From assembly GCA_965651255.1 (NCBI GenBank), contig CBFGRU010000162.1, forward strand, positions 1 through 7,146: a stretch of DNA of 7,146 nucleotides, read 5' to 3'. Made by a program: the position numbers and the translations under genes. Under the pieces are notes generated by a model. The model did not search any database. It was not told the origin of the DNA and saw only the letters and a list, made by a program, of their open reading frames with translations. This document shows positions 1 through 6,583 of this stretch, piece after piece; position 1 is the first letter of the stretch, and every line of letters starts with the position of its first letter. This stretch comes from CBFGRU01 sp965651255. Its GTDB lineage: Bacteria; Planctomycetota; Phycisphaerae; Phycisphaerales; SM1A02.

Positions 1-222
1 CAGCACGGCAAGATCTTTCGACTTTCCGGCCATGGGCTGCCGAATCTGCGCAGCGGTCACCGCGGAGACCTGATCATTCTCGCGCAGCTCATCGTGCCGC
101 GCAAGCTTTCGGAAAAGCAGCGCAAACTTCTGAAGGAATACGCCGAAACGGAAGAAGTGCCTGTCCGCAACGGACCGCAGTCGTGGTGGGAGAAACTCCG
201 CGGCGCGGTGACGGGCAGTTAG
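1..222 (+). CDS. dnaJ: Chaperone protein DnaJ, C-terminal fragment (5' end outside window)
   Basis: The open frame enters from the left edge and stops at TAG 220-222, giving 73 residues. DnaJ is the Hsp40 co-chaperone that delivers unfolded clients to DnaK and stimulates its ATPase in the cytoplasm. The visible part is the end of C-terminal substrate-binding domain II. It begins with HGKIFRLSGHGLPNLRSG, runs through the typical GDLIILAQLIVP strand, and reaches the LSEKQRKLLKEYAE helix that closes most DnaJ proteins. A short tail with a tryptophan pair (SWWEKLRG) follows, as is common in this family. The J domain and zinc-finger region must lie upstream. The gene for GrpE follows within about 50 bases, which supports DnaJ over a DnaJ-like paralogue such as CbpA. 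Confidence 0.93.
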   Translation, partial: QHGKIFRLSGHGLPNLRSGHRGDLIILAQLIVPRKLSEKQRKLLKEYAETEEVPVRNGPQSWWEKLRGAVTGS

Positions 223-269
223 TTTCACCGTTCGCTCTTTACCCCAGTCAATGACCCTTGCAGCCGACG

Positions 270-842
270 ATGATGATGAACGCCAAGGACAAACCGACCG
301 AGACATCGCCGATTGAGCCCGAAGGCGCTCGCGATCAGTCCGACCGACCGAGCGGCGAGACCGATGCCGTAGACGAAACGGCCGCGCTCATTGACCAACT
401 CACTCACGAGCGTGACGAGGCGGTCGCAGCACGACAGCGCGCACTTGCCGACTTCGCCAACTTCCAGCGGCGAAGTTCTGAGAACGAGCGACGCGCCCGC
501 ATCGAAGGTCGAACGCGCGTGCTGCGCGATGTGGTTGACATTCTGGATCACTTTGATCGTGCACTTGAGCAGGATGCGCAGAAAGTGACCACTGAACAAT
601 TGCTGCATGGCGTCGGTCTGGTGCGCGATGAGTTGATGAAGGCGATGGAGACACACGGCGTGATGCGCATCGCGCCGGCGCGCGGTGATGCCTTCGACCC
701 CAACCAGCATCAGGCCATGTTGCGGCAGGCCGATGAAGAGGTCGCCCCGGGTCACATTGTAACGCTCTTCAGCCCCGGTTATGCAACTGCCGACCAGGTG
801 ATCCGACCCGCCAAAGTCGCGGTCGCGCCCGAACCGGAGTGA
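270..842 (+). CDS. grpE: Nucleotide exchange factor GrpE
   Basis: GrpE promotes ADP release from DnaK and so completes the DnaK-DnaJ cycle in the cytoplasm. Numbered from ATG 270 the protein has 190 residues, a normal GrpE length. Residues 1-35 are polar and probably disordered. Residues 36-105 are a charged helix of the long dimeric coiled coil (LIDQLTHERDEAVAARQRAL, then FANFQRR). Residues 118-183 form the compact beta domain with the family signature: VRDELMKAMETHGV, FDPNQHQAML, then SPGYATADQVIRPAKVAV. The start is uncertain. A TTG at 258 and ATGs at 270, 273 and 276 are all in frame, and none has a good Shine-Dalgarno sequence. I chose the first ATG. The gene lies 47 bases after dnaJ and is probably cotranscribed with it. 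Confidence 0.95.
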   Translation: MMMNAKDKPTETSPIEPEGARDQSDRPSGETDAVDETAALIDQLTHERDEAVAARQRALADFANFQRRSSENERRARIEGRTRVLRDVVDILDHFDRALEQDAQKVTTEQLLHGVGLVRDELMKAMETHGVMRIAPARGDAFDPNQHQAMLRQADEEVAPGHIVTLFSPGYATADQVIRPAKVAVAPEPE

Positions 843-858
843 TGAGTCGTCATCTACC

Positions 859-865
859 GGAGGAG
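859..865 (+). promoter_or_regulatory. Strong Shine-Dalgarno site of the fmdB-like gene
   Basis: GGAGGAG lies 10 bases before ATG 876. It is the clearest ribosome binding site in the window and fixes the start of the zinc-ribbon gene. Most other genes here have weak or no recognisable sites. Confidence 0.75.
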
Positions 866-875
866 TTTCCCTCTC

Positions 876-1265
876 ATGCCAACGTATGACTATCAGTGTG
901 ATGCCTGCGGGCACGAGTTCGAGTTGTTTCAGTCCATGACCGCGCCCGTGAAGCGCAAGTGTCCCGCATGCGGGAAGAACAAGCTGCAGCGTCTCATCGG
1001 GACCGGCGCCGGCGTCATTTTCAAAGGCAGCGGTTTCTACGAAACCGACTATCGCAGCGACAGTTACAAGAAGGCAGCGGAGTCAGACTCCAAACCCGCA
1101 GCAGATTCCACTGCCAACAAGGAGGCCGGCACCGAAAAACCCGCGACGGAGAAACCGTCGAAGAGCGATGCCGCCACCGAATCAACCAGTGCCGCGCCTT
1201 CGACTGCGCCGCCCAAGAATGCGTCAAAGTCCGCTGCCTCGAAGAAGACCAAGAAGTCCGCGTAA
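876..1265 (+). CDS. FmdB-type zinc-ribbon protein with low-complexity tail
   Basis: The first 64 residues match the FmdB-type putative regulatory protein family. They open with MPTYDYQCDACGHEFE, carry two CxxC knuckles (C8/C11 and C29/C32) that should bind one zinc ion, and end with the conserved GSGFYETDYRS segment. The family is small and widespread. Its name comes from a proposed regulator in formamidase/amide operons, but its biochemical role is not settled. Residues 65-129 are an unusual tail made almost only of Lys, Ala, Ser, Thr, Glu and Pro, ending in SKKTKKSA. It is probably disordered and basic at its end, so nucleic-acid contact is possible but unproven. The gene follows grpE by 33 bases with its own strong ribosome binding site, and it likely ends the dnaJ-grpE transcript. 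Confidence 0.88.
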   Translation: MPTYDYQCDACGHEFELFQSMTAPVKRKCPACGKNKLQRLIGTGAGVIFKGSGFYETDYRSDSYKKAAESDSKPAADSTANKEAGTEKPATEKPSKSDAATESTSAAPSTAPPKNASKSAASKKTKKSA

Positions 1266-1333
1266 CCGGCGACGTGATTTCGTGTTGAAATGAAAAAGAA
1301 GTACCCGCGAATCGACGGCGGGTGGATCGACTC

Positions 1334-1358
1334 GACGACCGACACCTTCGGTCGTCTT
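1334..1358 (+). terminator. Possible terminator hairpin after the fmdB-like gene
   Basis: GACGACCGA (1334-1342) and TCGGTCGTC (1348-1356) form a perfect 9-bp stem around a 5-base loop. The following TTGTCGTT is only a weak T-rich tract. The hairpin lies in the 106-base gap between two convergent genes, where a terminator is expected, and would better serve the + strand transcript. On the - strand no T-run follows it. Confidence 0.45.
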
Positions 1359-1371
1359 GTCGTTGGTGAAC

Positions 1372-2202
1372 TCAACGTTGACCGCGATTCTCTGAAGATT
1401 GATGAGGGGATCGCTGCCGTAACAGTTCCAGGACAATGTTCATTGGCCAGCCCCAGAGAACCTTGGTCGAGTGCGGTGCGAAGACTCGGCGCGACCAGTC
1501 GCTGCCGACGACCACCAGCATGCCGTAGAAGAGAAGCCCGAACAGCATCACCGCAATGGCTCCGAAGACATGCAGTCCCGAGCGCCCATCGATGAGCGAT
1601 GTAAACGCGATCCAGTCCCAGACGAAGTGCAGCCCCATCGCCACAAAGAGACATCCGGGGGCGACCCACAGGGCGCGCCGTTCGCGCATGACGGCCACAC
1701 CAATTCCAAAGCCGCCGATGCCGCCCATGACCAGGTGCCCGGTGAGGCGGATCAACTCCGAGGGCGGCATGACACTGGACTTCGGTGGAATCAGGTCGAG
1801 ATAGAACAGCGACTCATTCACCGCCATGCCGAGCCCCGCCATTGATCCGTAGATCAGGCCATCCATGGGGTCGTTCACCTGTCGTTTGAATACGAAGGCG
1901 AGCATGACCACCACGACGAATCGCGCCAGTTCCTCATGCGTGGCCGCCACCATCGCCAGCGTCGCGGGCGCATACATCGGCCCGCCAAGCCAGCTCAGCG
2001 TCTGGTCCTCCCACCATCCACAAAACCACATGGCCCCGGCACCGCCCAGAGCGGCGACGATGAGCATCCACCATGGCTCACGATCGTACAGGTCGTACCG
2101 ATACACGAGAAGCCCGGCCAGAATCGCGCAAAGCGAAAGTGTGATATAGATCGGCACCATCGCGACAGTGTACCGCTGAGCACTGGTCCTCGCGGCCGGC
2201 AT
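1372..2202 (-). CDS. PrsW-family intramembrane protease
   Basis: The protein has up to 276 residues and is a polytopic membrane protein with about seven or eight hydrophobic segments. Family motifs appear in order. The first helix ends in YRYDLYDREPWW. Motif 1 is HEELARF (E90, E91, with R94 in the place of the usual Lys of EExxK). Next come DPMDGLIYGSMAGLGMAVNES (E130), GHLVMGGIGG (H156) and GLHFVWDW (H192 and D196). These are the features of PrsW proteases (MEROPS M82), related to the CPBP/Abi and APH-1 superfamily. In Bacillus, PrsW makes the first cut in the anti-sigma factor RsiW. The gene is divergent from an ECF sigma factor and a membrane protein, which suggests a similar job here, but that is inference. 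ATG 2202 gives the longest form. ATG 2160, just before the first helix, is an equally good start; neither has a clear ribosome binding site. Confidence 0.85.
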   Translation of the reverse strand: MPAARTSAQRYTVAMVPIYITLSLCAILAGLLVYRYDLYDREPWWMLIVAALGGAGAMWFCGWWEDQTLSWLGGPMYAPATLAMVAATHEELARFVVVVMLAFVFKRQVNDPMDGLIYGSMAGLGMAVNESLFYLDLIPPKSSVMPPSELIRLTGHLVMGGIGGFGIGVAVMRERRALWVAPGCLFVAMGLHFVWDWIAFTSLIDGRSGLHVFGAIAVMLFGLLFYGMLVVVGSDWSRRVFAPHSTKVLWGWPMNIVLELLRQRSPHQSSENRGQR

Positions 2203-2247
2203 CGCAAGACGCTACGGTGTGAGCGCCCTGAACTCGACGCCAGCGTG
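2203..2247. promoter_or_regulatory. Divergent intergenic region between the prsW-like and sigma-factor genes
   Basis: These 45 bases (87 if the protease starts at 2160) separate two divergent genes, so the promoters for both are expected in or near them. I could not identify a convincing -35/-10 pair on either strand, nor a clear ribosome binding site. The call rests only on gene orientation. Confidence 0.3.
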
Positions 2248-2844
2248 ATGAATGCGTTCACAACGCCATCTTCGACCCCGCCTTCCGAGCCGAGCGATCG
2301 GTTGCTGGTAGCGCGCGTGAACGATGGTGAATCCGCTGCCTTTGCACAACTCTACGAGCGTCACCGTGACTGGTGCCTGTCCGTGGCGATGCGCTTTGTC
2401 CATGATGCGGACCGCGCGATGGATATCACCCAGGAATCGTTTCTGTACTGGCTGCGCCGCTTTCCGCCGCACGCCCCGCCCTTTGAATTGACCGCCCAGG
2501 TGCGCACCTATCTCTACACCATCGTGCGCAGTCTCTCGTTGACACATCATCGTCGCGAGCGCACCGCACGCGCCCATGCGCCGTTCCTGGCGCCTTCACG
2601 CGGTGCGGCCCCGGCCGGGCACGAATCCACTGACCGATCGAGAATCCTTCGGGCGGCACTCGATCGCCTCAGCGCCGGGCACCGGGAAGTGCTGCTGCTC
2701 CGCATCATCGACGGCTTCACCCTCGACGAAATCGCGCTGGCCATGAACCTCCCGCTGGGCACGGTGAAATCACGTCTGCACCACGCCCTTCGGCTGCTGC
2801 GGGATGATCCGGCCGCCCGCGAACTTTTTTTCACCGATTCATGA
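2248..2844 (+). CDS. RNA polymerase sigma factor, ECF subfamily
   Basis: The protein has 198 residues, the usual length for an ECF sigma factor, with only regions 2 and 4. Region 2 spans about 28-100: FAQLYERHRDWCLSVAMRF, then DADRAMDITQESFLYWLRRF, the segment that binds the core enzyme and the -10 element. A linker of about 30 residues rich in Ala, Pro, Arg and Ser follows. Region 4 spans about 132-186 and carries the helix-turn-helix that reads the -35 element: LDRLSAGHREVLLLRIIDGF, DEIALAMNLPLGTVKSRLHHAL. The frame is open far upstream, but sequence before 2248 overlaps the divergent protease and is arginine/proline-rich, so I start at ATG 2248; GTG 2245 is also possible. The stop overlaps the start of the next gene, the classic layout of a sigma factor with its regulator. 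Confidence 0.93.
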   Translation: MNAFTTPSSTPPSEPSDRLLVARVNDGESAAFAQLYERHRDWCLSVAMRFVHDADRAMDITQESFLYWLRRFPPHAPPFELTAQVRTYLYTIVRSLSLTHHRRERTARAHAPFLAPSRGAAPAGHESTDRSRILRAALDRLSAGHREVLLLRIIDGFTLDEIALAMNLPLGTVKSRLHHALRLLRDDPAARELFFTDS

Positions 2845-3389
2845 ACCATACTCGACCCCGCGCGCTCAAGGAGTGCCGGCCACGCATTGGCCGCCACGAA
2901 CCCATGAAGAACGAACGCCTGACATCCATGCGACCGACCGATCTGCTTGACATCGAGCGAGATCTGAACCGCGATGCGCTGTCCGAAGCATTGCGAACGA
3001 TGTACCCCATTGGACCTGGTCTGGATACCAGCACGCTGGATGCGGTTGTTCGCGCGAGCGCTGTGCGGCAACTCGACCGGCGGTCAACTCAACACCTACC
3101 AAGGCAGCTCTCGCGATGGGCCGCGCTGGCCGCTTCCATCGCGGTGGTCATGGTCCTGACATCGCGGGCCGCCCAACCGCGGGTCGTGGCAGCAGCCGAC
3201 GTTGATCGCAGCGGTCGGGTTGATGTGCTGGATGCATTCGCTCTGGCACGTTCAATTGAACGCGGCAGGACGTTGCAGCCGGTCTGGGACCTCAACCGCG
3301 ATGGAACGATCGATGACCGCGATGTCCAGGCGATCGCAGAGCGCGCTGTTCGCATCAACCGCCAACATCAGACTGGGCAGGCCTCTTGA
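2841..3389 (+). CDS. Putative membrane anti-sigma factor with extracytoplasmic dockerin-like domain
   Basis: The 182-residue protein starts at an ATGA overlap with the sigma-factor stop, implying translational coupling. Residues 1-90 are polar with acidic helical stretches (TDLLDIERDLNRDALSEALRT) and would be cytoplasmic. Residues 93-107 (WAALAASIAVVMVLT) form one membrane segment with arginines on both sides. The rest holds two EF-hand-like loops. Loop 1 has D120, D122, S124, G125, D128 and D131; loop 2 has D150, N152, D154, G155, D158 and D161. Each is followed by a short helix. This is the plan of type I dockerin, which binds two calcium ions and pairs with cohesin. No HxxxCxxC zinc motif of the ZAS anti-sigma group is present, so the anti-sigma role is inferred from position and topology. 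ATG 2904 (residue 22) is an alternative start. It could instead be a calcium sensor or an anchor. Confidence 0.75.
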   Translation: MNHTRPRALKECRPRIGRHEPMKNERLTSMRPTDLLDIERDLNRDALSEALRTMYPIGPGLDTSTLDAVVRASAVRQLDRRSTQHLPRQLSRWAALAASIAVVMVLTSRAAQPRVVAAADVDRSGRVDVLDAFALARSIERGRTLQPVWDLNRDGTIDDRDVQAIAERAVRINRQHQTGQAS

Positions 3390-3928
3390 TGAGTCGTCGC
3401 GCGATGAACATCTTGATGATGGCCCTCCTCTCCGCAGGGATGGTCGCGACGATTCCTGTCGCCTGGGCATTGACAACAGGCGCCATCGCGCACGCGCAGT
3501 CATCGGAAAACGTTCCCGACGAGCGGGCGCAACGATTCGTGACATTTGACCTCTACATCGAGACCGCCTCGGCGCCGCTTGCTGCATGGCAGGTGGAGAT
3601 CAGAGATCGCACGGGTGCAGCGACGATCGTCGGCCTGGAAGGCGGATCGGCTGGGGCGTTCAACGAGCCGCCAACGTATGACCCGGCAGCGCTCACAACC
3701 GGGCGCATCATCGTCGCGAGTTTCTCTACTGACTCTGCCGAACAACTGCCGACGGGACGTATACGCGTCGCCACCTTGCACGTGCATGTGCGGGGAAATG
3801 CTGCGCCTGAGTTTGATGTCGAACTGACCGCCGTCGCCACCGTCGACGGCCGGCCGCTGCGCGCGAGTGTTTCACTGGCACCGCACAATACAACAGATGA
3901 CAATGACACCGTGAAAGAGGACGACTAA
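3389..3928 (+). CDS. Secreted cohesin-like domain protein
   Basis: The gene starts at ATG 3389, which shares one base with the preceding TGA; an in-frame TTG at 3386 is less likely. The 179-residue product has a long signal peptide (MSRRAMNILMMALLSAG...) with a probable signal peptidase I site after AHA at residue 36. The mature part, residues 48-165, is a run of beta strands in the style of cohesin/CBM-like jelly-roll modules: FVTFDLYIETASAPLAAWQV, then TYDPAALTTGRIIVASFSTD, TGRIRVATLHVHVRG and FDVELTAVATVDG. The 'own-strand, a-W/F-x-v, Gri-vAsfs, G-i-atl-v-v' pattern is what I recognise from cohesins, although overall identity must be low. An acidic tail (TTDDNDTVKEDD) ends the protein. It has no membrane anchor or lipobox. 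Its neighbour encodes the dockerin-like module, so the two products probably interact outside the cytoplasm. The cohesin call is moderately sure; secretion is surer. Confidence 0.68.
   Translation: MSRRAMNILMMALLSAGMVATIPVAWALTTGAIAHAQSSENVPDERAQRFVTFDLYIETASAPLAAWQVEIRDRTGAATIVGLEGGSAGAFNEPPTYDPAALTTGRIIVASFSTDSAEQLPTGRIRVATLHVHVRGNAAPEFDVELTAVATVDGRPLRASVSLAPHNTTDDNDTVKEDD
3916..3921 (+). promoter_or_regulatory. Shine-Dalgarno site of the VIT-VWA lipoprotein gene
   Basis: AGAGGA lies 9 bases before ATG 3931, inside the last codons of the cohesin-like gene. It supports the chosen start and indicates the gene has its own initiation signal within the operon. Confidence 0.6.
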
Positions 3929-3930
3929 CC

Positions 3931-6510
3931 ATGAAGTTGCCTACGACCATCCGCTTTGTGCTGTTGATCGGCTTCTCGGCGCTGTTGCTGATTCTCGCGT
4001 CATGCGAAAGCAACGCCCCGATGGTGAGCGGTACACGCGAACAGTCGCCAAGGCAGCATTCTGAGCCGACGTTCGGTTCGAGTTCGCAACAATCACAGAT
4101 TGATGCAAATCTGCTCACCGTTCGTGAGCTTCAAATGCAGATGCGCTATGACGAGGCGCTGCAGGTGGTTGATCAGATTCTCCTACTTGATCCTATGAAC
4201 CCGCCGGCATTGGCGCTGCGAGATGCAATTCAGACGACTCAGATGTGGATGGACGTCCAGCGCATCGACCGCGACAAGGAGAATGGCTTCGCTTGGAGCA
4301 TCATGAGGAATCGAGAGGCAGCGGTTGCTCCGTATCCAGACCTCGCGGGTGCAGGCCCGCGCTCCACGACTGGGCTTGTCCAATACCCGGAGGATTGGCC
4401 ATCTCTAAGCACTCGCCGAACTGACGGCCCCACTATCAAGAAGAGCACGGTTCCAATCGGCGGCGCGGATGAAGTGTGGGTTATCGCGAAGCCCGCGCCC
4501 CGTACCAGTCCCGACAACACACGCGAACCGATCGATCACGCCGAACTCGATCGGCAGGTGAAGCATTACGCCACGCAGATTCTGAATCGACCCGATCTAC
4601 TGCTCACCGAAATGCCATGCGGCGGCCTCATCGGCGTCGATGTCGCTCGTGAAGAACCCCTCATCATTCCCATGCCGCTCGAGCACACGGCGGTGAATGC
4701 ATCCATCGCATCAACCATCGCGAGTGTGCAGGTCACACAACAGTACCGCAATCCCTACAACGGCAAGGTTGAAGCGGTCTACGTCTTTCCGCTGCCGGAC
4801 GATGCGGCGGTGTACGACTTCCTCATGACAATCGGGGGCCGCACGATCCGCGGCATCATCCGTGAGCGCGAAGAGGCGGAGCAGATCTACGAAGAAGCGC
4901 GGGCGCAGGGCTATCGCGCTTCACTGCTCACGCAGGAACGCCCCAACATCTTCACGCAGAAGGTTGCCAACCTCGAGCCCGGCGCTTCCATTGATATCGA
5001 CATCAAATACTTCCACACCATCACCCAGGTTGATGGGTGGTACGAGTTCATCTTTCCGATGGTGGTCGGCCCGCGGTTCAACCCGCCGGGATCGAACGAC
5101 CCCATCACGGCGACCGCGCGCTCCGCGCCGGCGAGCACGAATCAATCCGGCACCGATGTCCGCTACCTCTCGCCCAACGAGCGTTCCGGCCACGACATCT
5201 CGGTGAACGTCGCGATCGAGGCGGGGATGGCGATCGAATCGCTTGCCTCGTCCACCCACGTGATTCGCACCGAGTGGGATGGCAGCGACCGGGCGCGGGT
5301 GGCGCTCGCGCCGTCGGACACTATTCCCAACAAAGACTTTGTCCTGCGGTATCGCCTCGCCGGTACGGAGACGAAGGCCGGAATGATCGTGCACCGCGCG
5401 GGCGATGATGGGTACTTCAATCTCACGATCATGCCCCCCGCCGCGCTGGAGTCGATTCAGCGACGTCCGATTGAGATGGTGTTCGTGCTGGATACATCGG
5501 GGAGCATGTCGGGCCTTCCGCTGAAGCAGGCGAGAGAGGCCGCCGAGTACGCCCTGAAACAATTGCGGCCGGAGGATTCATTCCAGATCATTCGTTTCTC
5601 CGAGAGCGCCAGCGCCCTTGGATCGCGCCCGCTCTCCGCCACGAGGGAGAACATACAACGCGGCGTGCAGCATCTTCAGACTCTGAGTTCCGGCGGCGGA
5701 ACGATGATGATCGAAGGCATCAAGGCATCGCTCGACTTCCCGATGGATGAGAACCGCCAGCGCTACGTCGTCTTCCTGACCGATGGGTACATCGGGAATG
5801 AAACGGAGATTCTGCGCGAGATGCAGCACCGCTTGAACGGAGCGAGAGTCTTCTCGTTCGGTATTGGTTCTTCGGTCAATCGATATCTCATGGAGCGCAT
5901 GGCAGCGCTTGGTGAAGGTGCGGTGGCGTACATCGGCGCGCACGATGATCCCATCTCAATCATGCAGGCATTCATCGATCGCGCTGCCCATCCGGCAATG
6001 GAACATCTGAAGATTGACTGGGGTGGACTCGCCGTGCGGGATGTCTATCCGAACGAACTTCCCGACCTCTTTGTGGGCCGGCCGATTTCCATCAGCGGCC
6101 GATTCGACCCGGGGTCACTCCCGCGTACCGGTCAGGCGATGATTCGTGTTCGTGGCTTTGCCGGCGAACATGAGTTGACGGTTCCGGTCGCAGTCAGTGC
6201 GGAGATGCTTGATGAGCAGGCCCATCCTGCAATCGAGAAAATCTGGGCGCGACGATCGCTGATGGAGCTGATGAACCGCGCGACCGTTGATGCAACTCTG
6301 GCCAGGCAACTTCCTGAACGTGTGAAGTCAGTTGCCTTGGCGCACGGCCTGATGAGCGCGTACACCGCATTCATCGCCGTGGATTCTTCTTCCCGCACCG
6401 AGGGCGCCTACGGAACAACCGTACCCATCGCGGTCCCCGTCCCTGACGGTGTGCGGTATGAAACCACCGTCTCACCGGGATCGCGCGGTCACGCCGGTCG
6501 CGATGATTAG
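3931..6510 (+). CDS. Lipoprotein with VIT and VWA domains
   Basis: The 859-residue protein starts with a lipoprotein signal peptide ending in lipobox L22-A-S-C25, so it should be lipid-anchored in the envelope. Residues 60-98 form one TPR-like helix pair (MRYDEALQVVDQILLLDP). Residues 100-240 are a linker with no domain I recognise. A VIT domain spans about 245-383, with YRNPYNGKVEAVYVFPLPDD (272-291), REREEAEQIYEEA (311-323) and ERPNIFTQKVANLEPG (336-351), as in inter-alpha-trypsin inhibitor heavy chains. A VWA domain spans about 511-689 and has a complete metal-binding MIDAS: D521, S523, S525, T591 and D618. About 170 further residues follow without a sortase signal or membrane helix. VIT-VWA proteins are usually surface or extracellular binding proteins. 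The gene begins 2 bases after the cohesin-like gene and must be cotranscribed with it. Ligand unknown. Confidence 0.92.
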   Translation: MKLPTTIRFVLLIGFSALLLILASCESNAPMVSGTREQSPRQHSEPTFGSSSQQSQIDANLLTVRELQMQMRYDEALQVVDQILLLDPMNPPALALRDAIQTTQMWMDVQRIDRDKENGFAWSIMRNREAAVAPYPDLAGAGPRSTTGLVQYPEDWPSLSTRRTDGPTIKKSTVPIGGADEVWVIAKPAPRTSPDNTREPIDHAELDRQVKHYATQILNRPDLLLTEMPCGGLIGVDVAREEPLIIPMPLEHTAVNASIASTIASVQVTQQYRNPYNGKVEAVYVFPLPDDAAVYDFLMTIGGRTIRGIIREREEAEQIYEEARAQGYRASLLTQERPNIFTQKVANLEPGASIDIDIKYFHTITQVDGWYEFIFPMVVGPRFNPPGSNDPITATARSAPASTNQSGTDVRYLSPNERSGHDISVNVAIEAGMAIESLASSTHVIRTEWDGSDRARVALAPSDTIPNKDFVLRYRLAGTETKAGMIVHRAGDDGYFNLTIMPPAALESIQRRPIEMVFVLDTSGSMSGLPLKQAREAAEYALKQLRPEDSFQIIRFSESASALGSRPLSATRENIQRGVQHLQTLSSGGGTMMIEGIKASLDFPMDENRQRYVVFLTDGYIGNETEILREMQHRLNGARVFSFGIGSSVNRYLMERMAALGEGAVAYIGAHDDPISIMQAFIDRAAHPAMEHLKIDWGGLAVRDVYPNELPDLFVGRPISISGRFDPGSLPRTGQAMIRVRGFAGEHELTVPVAVSAEMLDEQAHPAIEKIWARRSLMELMNRATVDATLARQLPERVKSVALAHGLMSAYTAFIAVDSSSRTEGAYGTTVPIAVPVPDGVRYETTVSPGSRGHAGRDD

Positions 6511-6583
6511 GGCGTGCAGGGACCCATTTATCCGCAATCGACAGCGCTGCTCGGCTCATCGAACTGCATTACGAGACTTCATC

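Noticed and set aside
225..914. A 229-codon open frame on the - strand
   Set aside because: It lies antisense to the clear GrpE gene and the start of the zinc-ribbon gene, and its translation has no recognisable domain. It is a by-product of GC-rich codon use.
1290..1595. A + strand open frame starting MKKKYPRIDGG in the convergent gap
   Set aside because: The first 27 residues lie in intergenic DNA and look plausible, but the rest is antisense to the PrsW gene and turns into an arginine-rich shadow sequence. No ribosome binding site precedes it, and the terminator-like hairpin falls inside it.
1064..1669. A 201-codon open frame on the - strand
   Set aside because: It overlaps the end of the fmdB-like gene and the end of the PrsW gene in another frame. 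Its translation is low-complexity and reverse-complements the Lys/Ala tail.
1936..2247. A 104-codon N-terminal extension of the sigma-factor frame
   Set aside because: It is antisense to the PrsW gene start, is rich in Arg, His and Pro, and would make the sigma factor much longer than the family. The ATG at 2248 gives a normal ECF length.
3389..3410. Possible twin-arginine export signal in the cohesin-like protein (SRRAMNIL)
   Set aside because: The Arg pair is present, but the usual Phe-Leu after it is missing and the hydrophobic core is long and strongly Sec-like. A standard Sec signal peptide with an AHA cleavage site explains it better.
4921..5562. A 213-codon open frame on the - strand
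   Set aside because: It is fully antisense to the VIT-VWA gene, whose domains are unmistakable, and shows only arginine- and histidine-rich shadow sequence.
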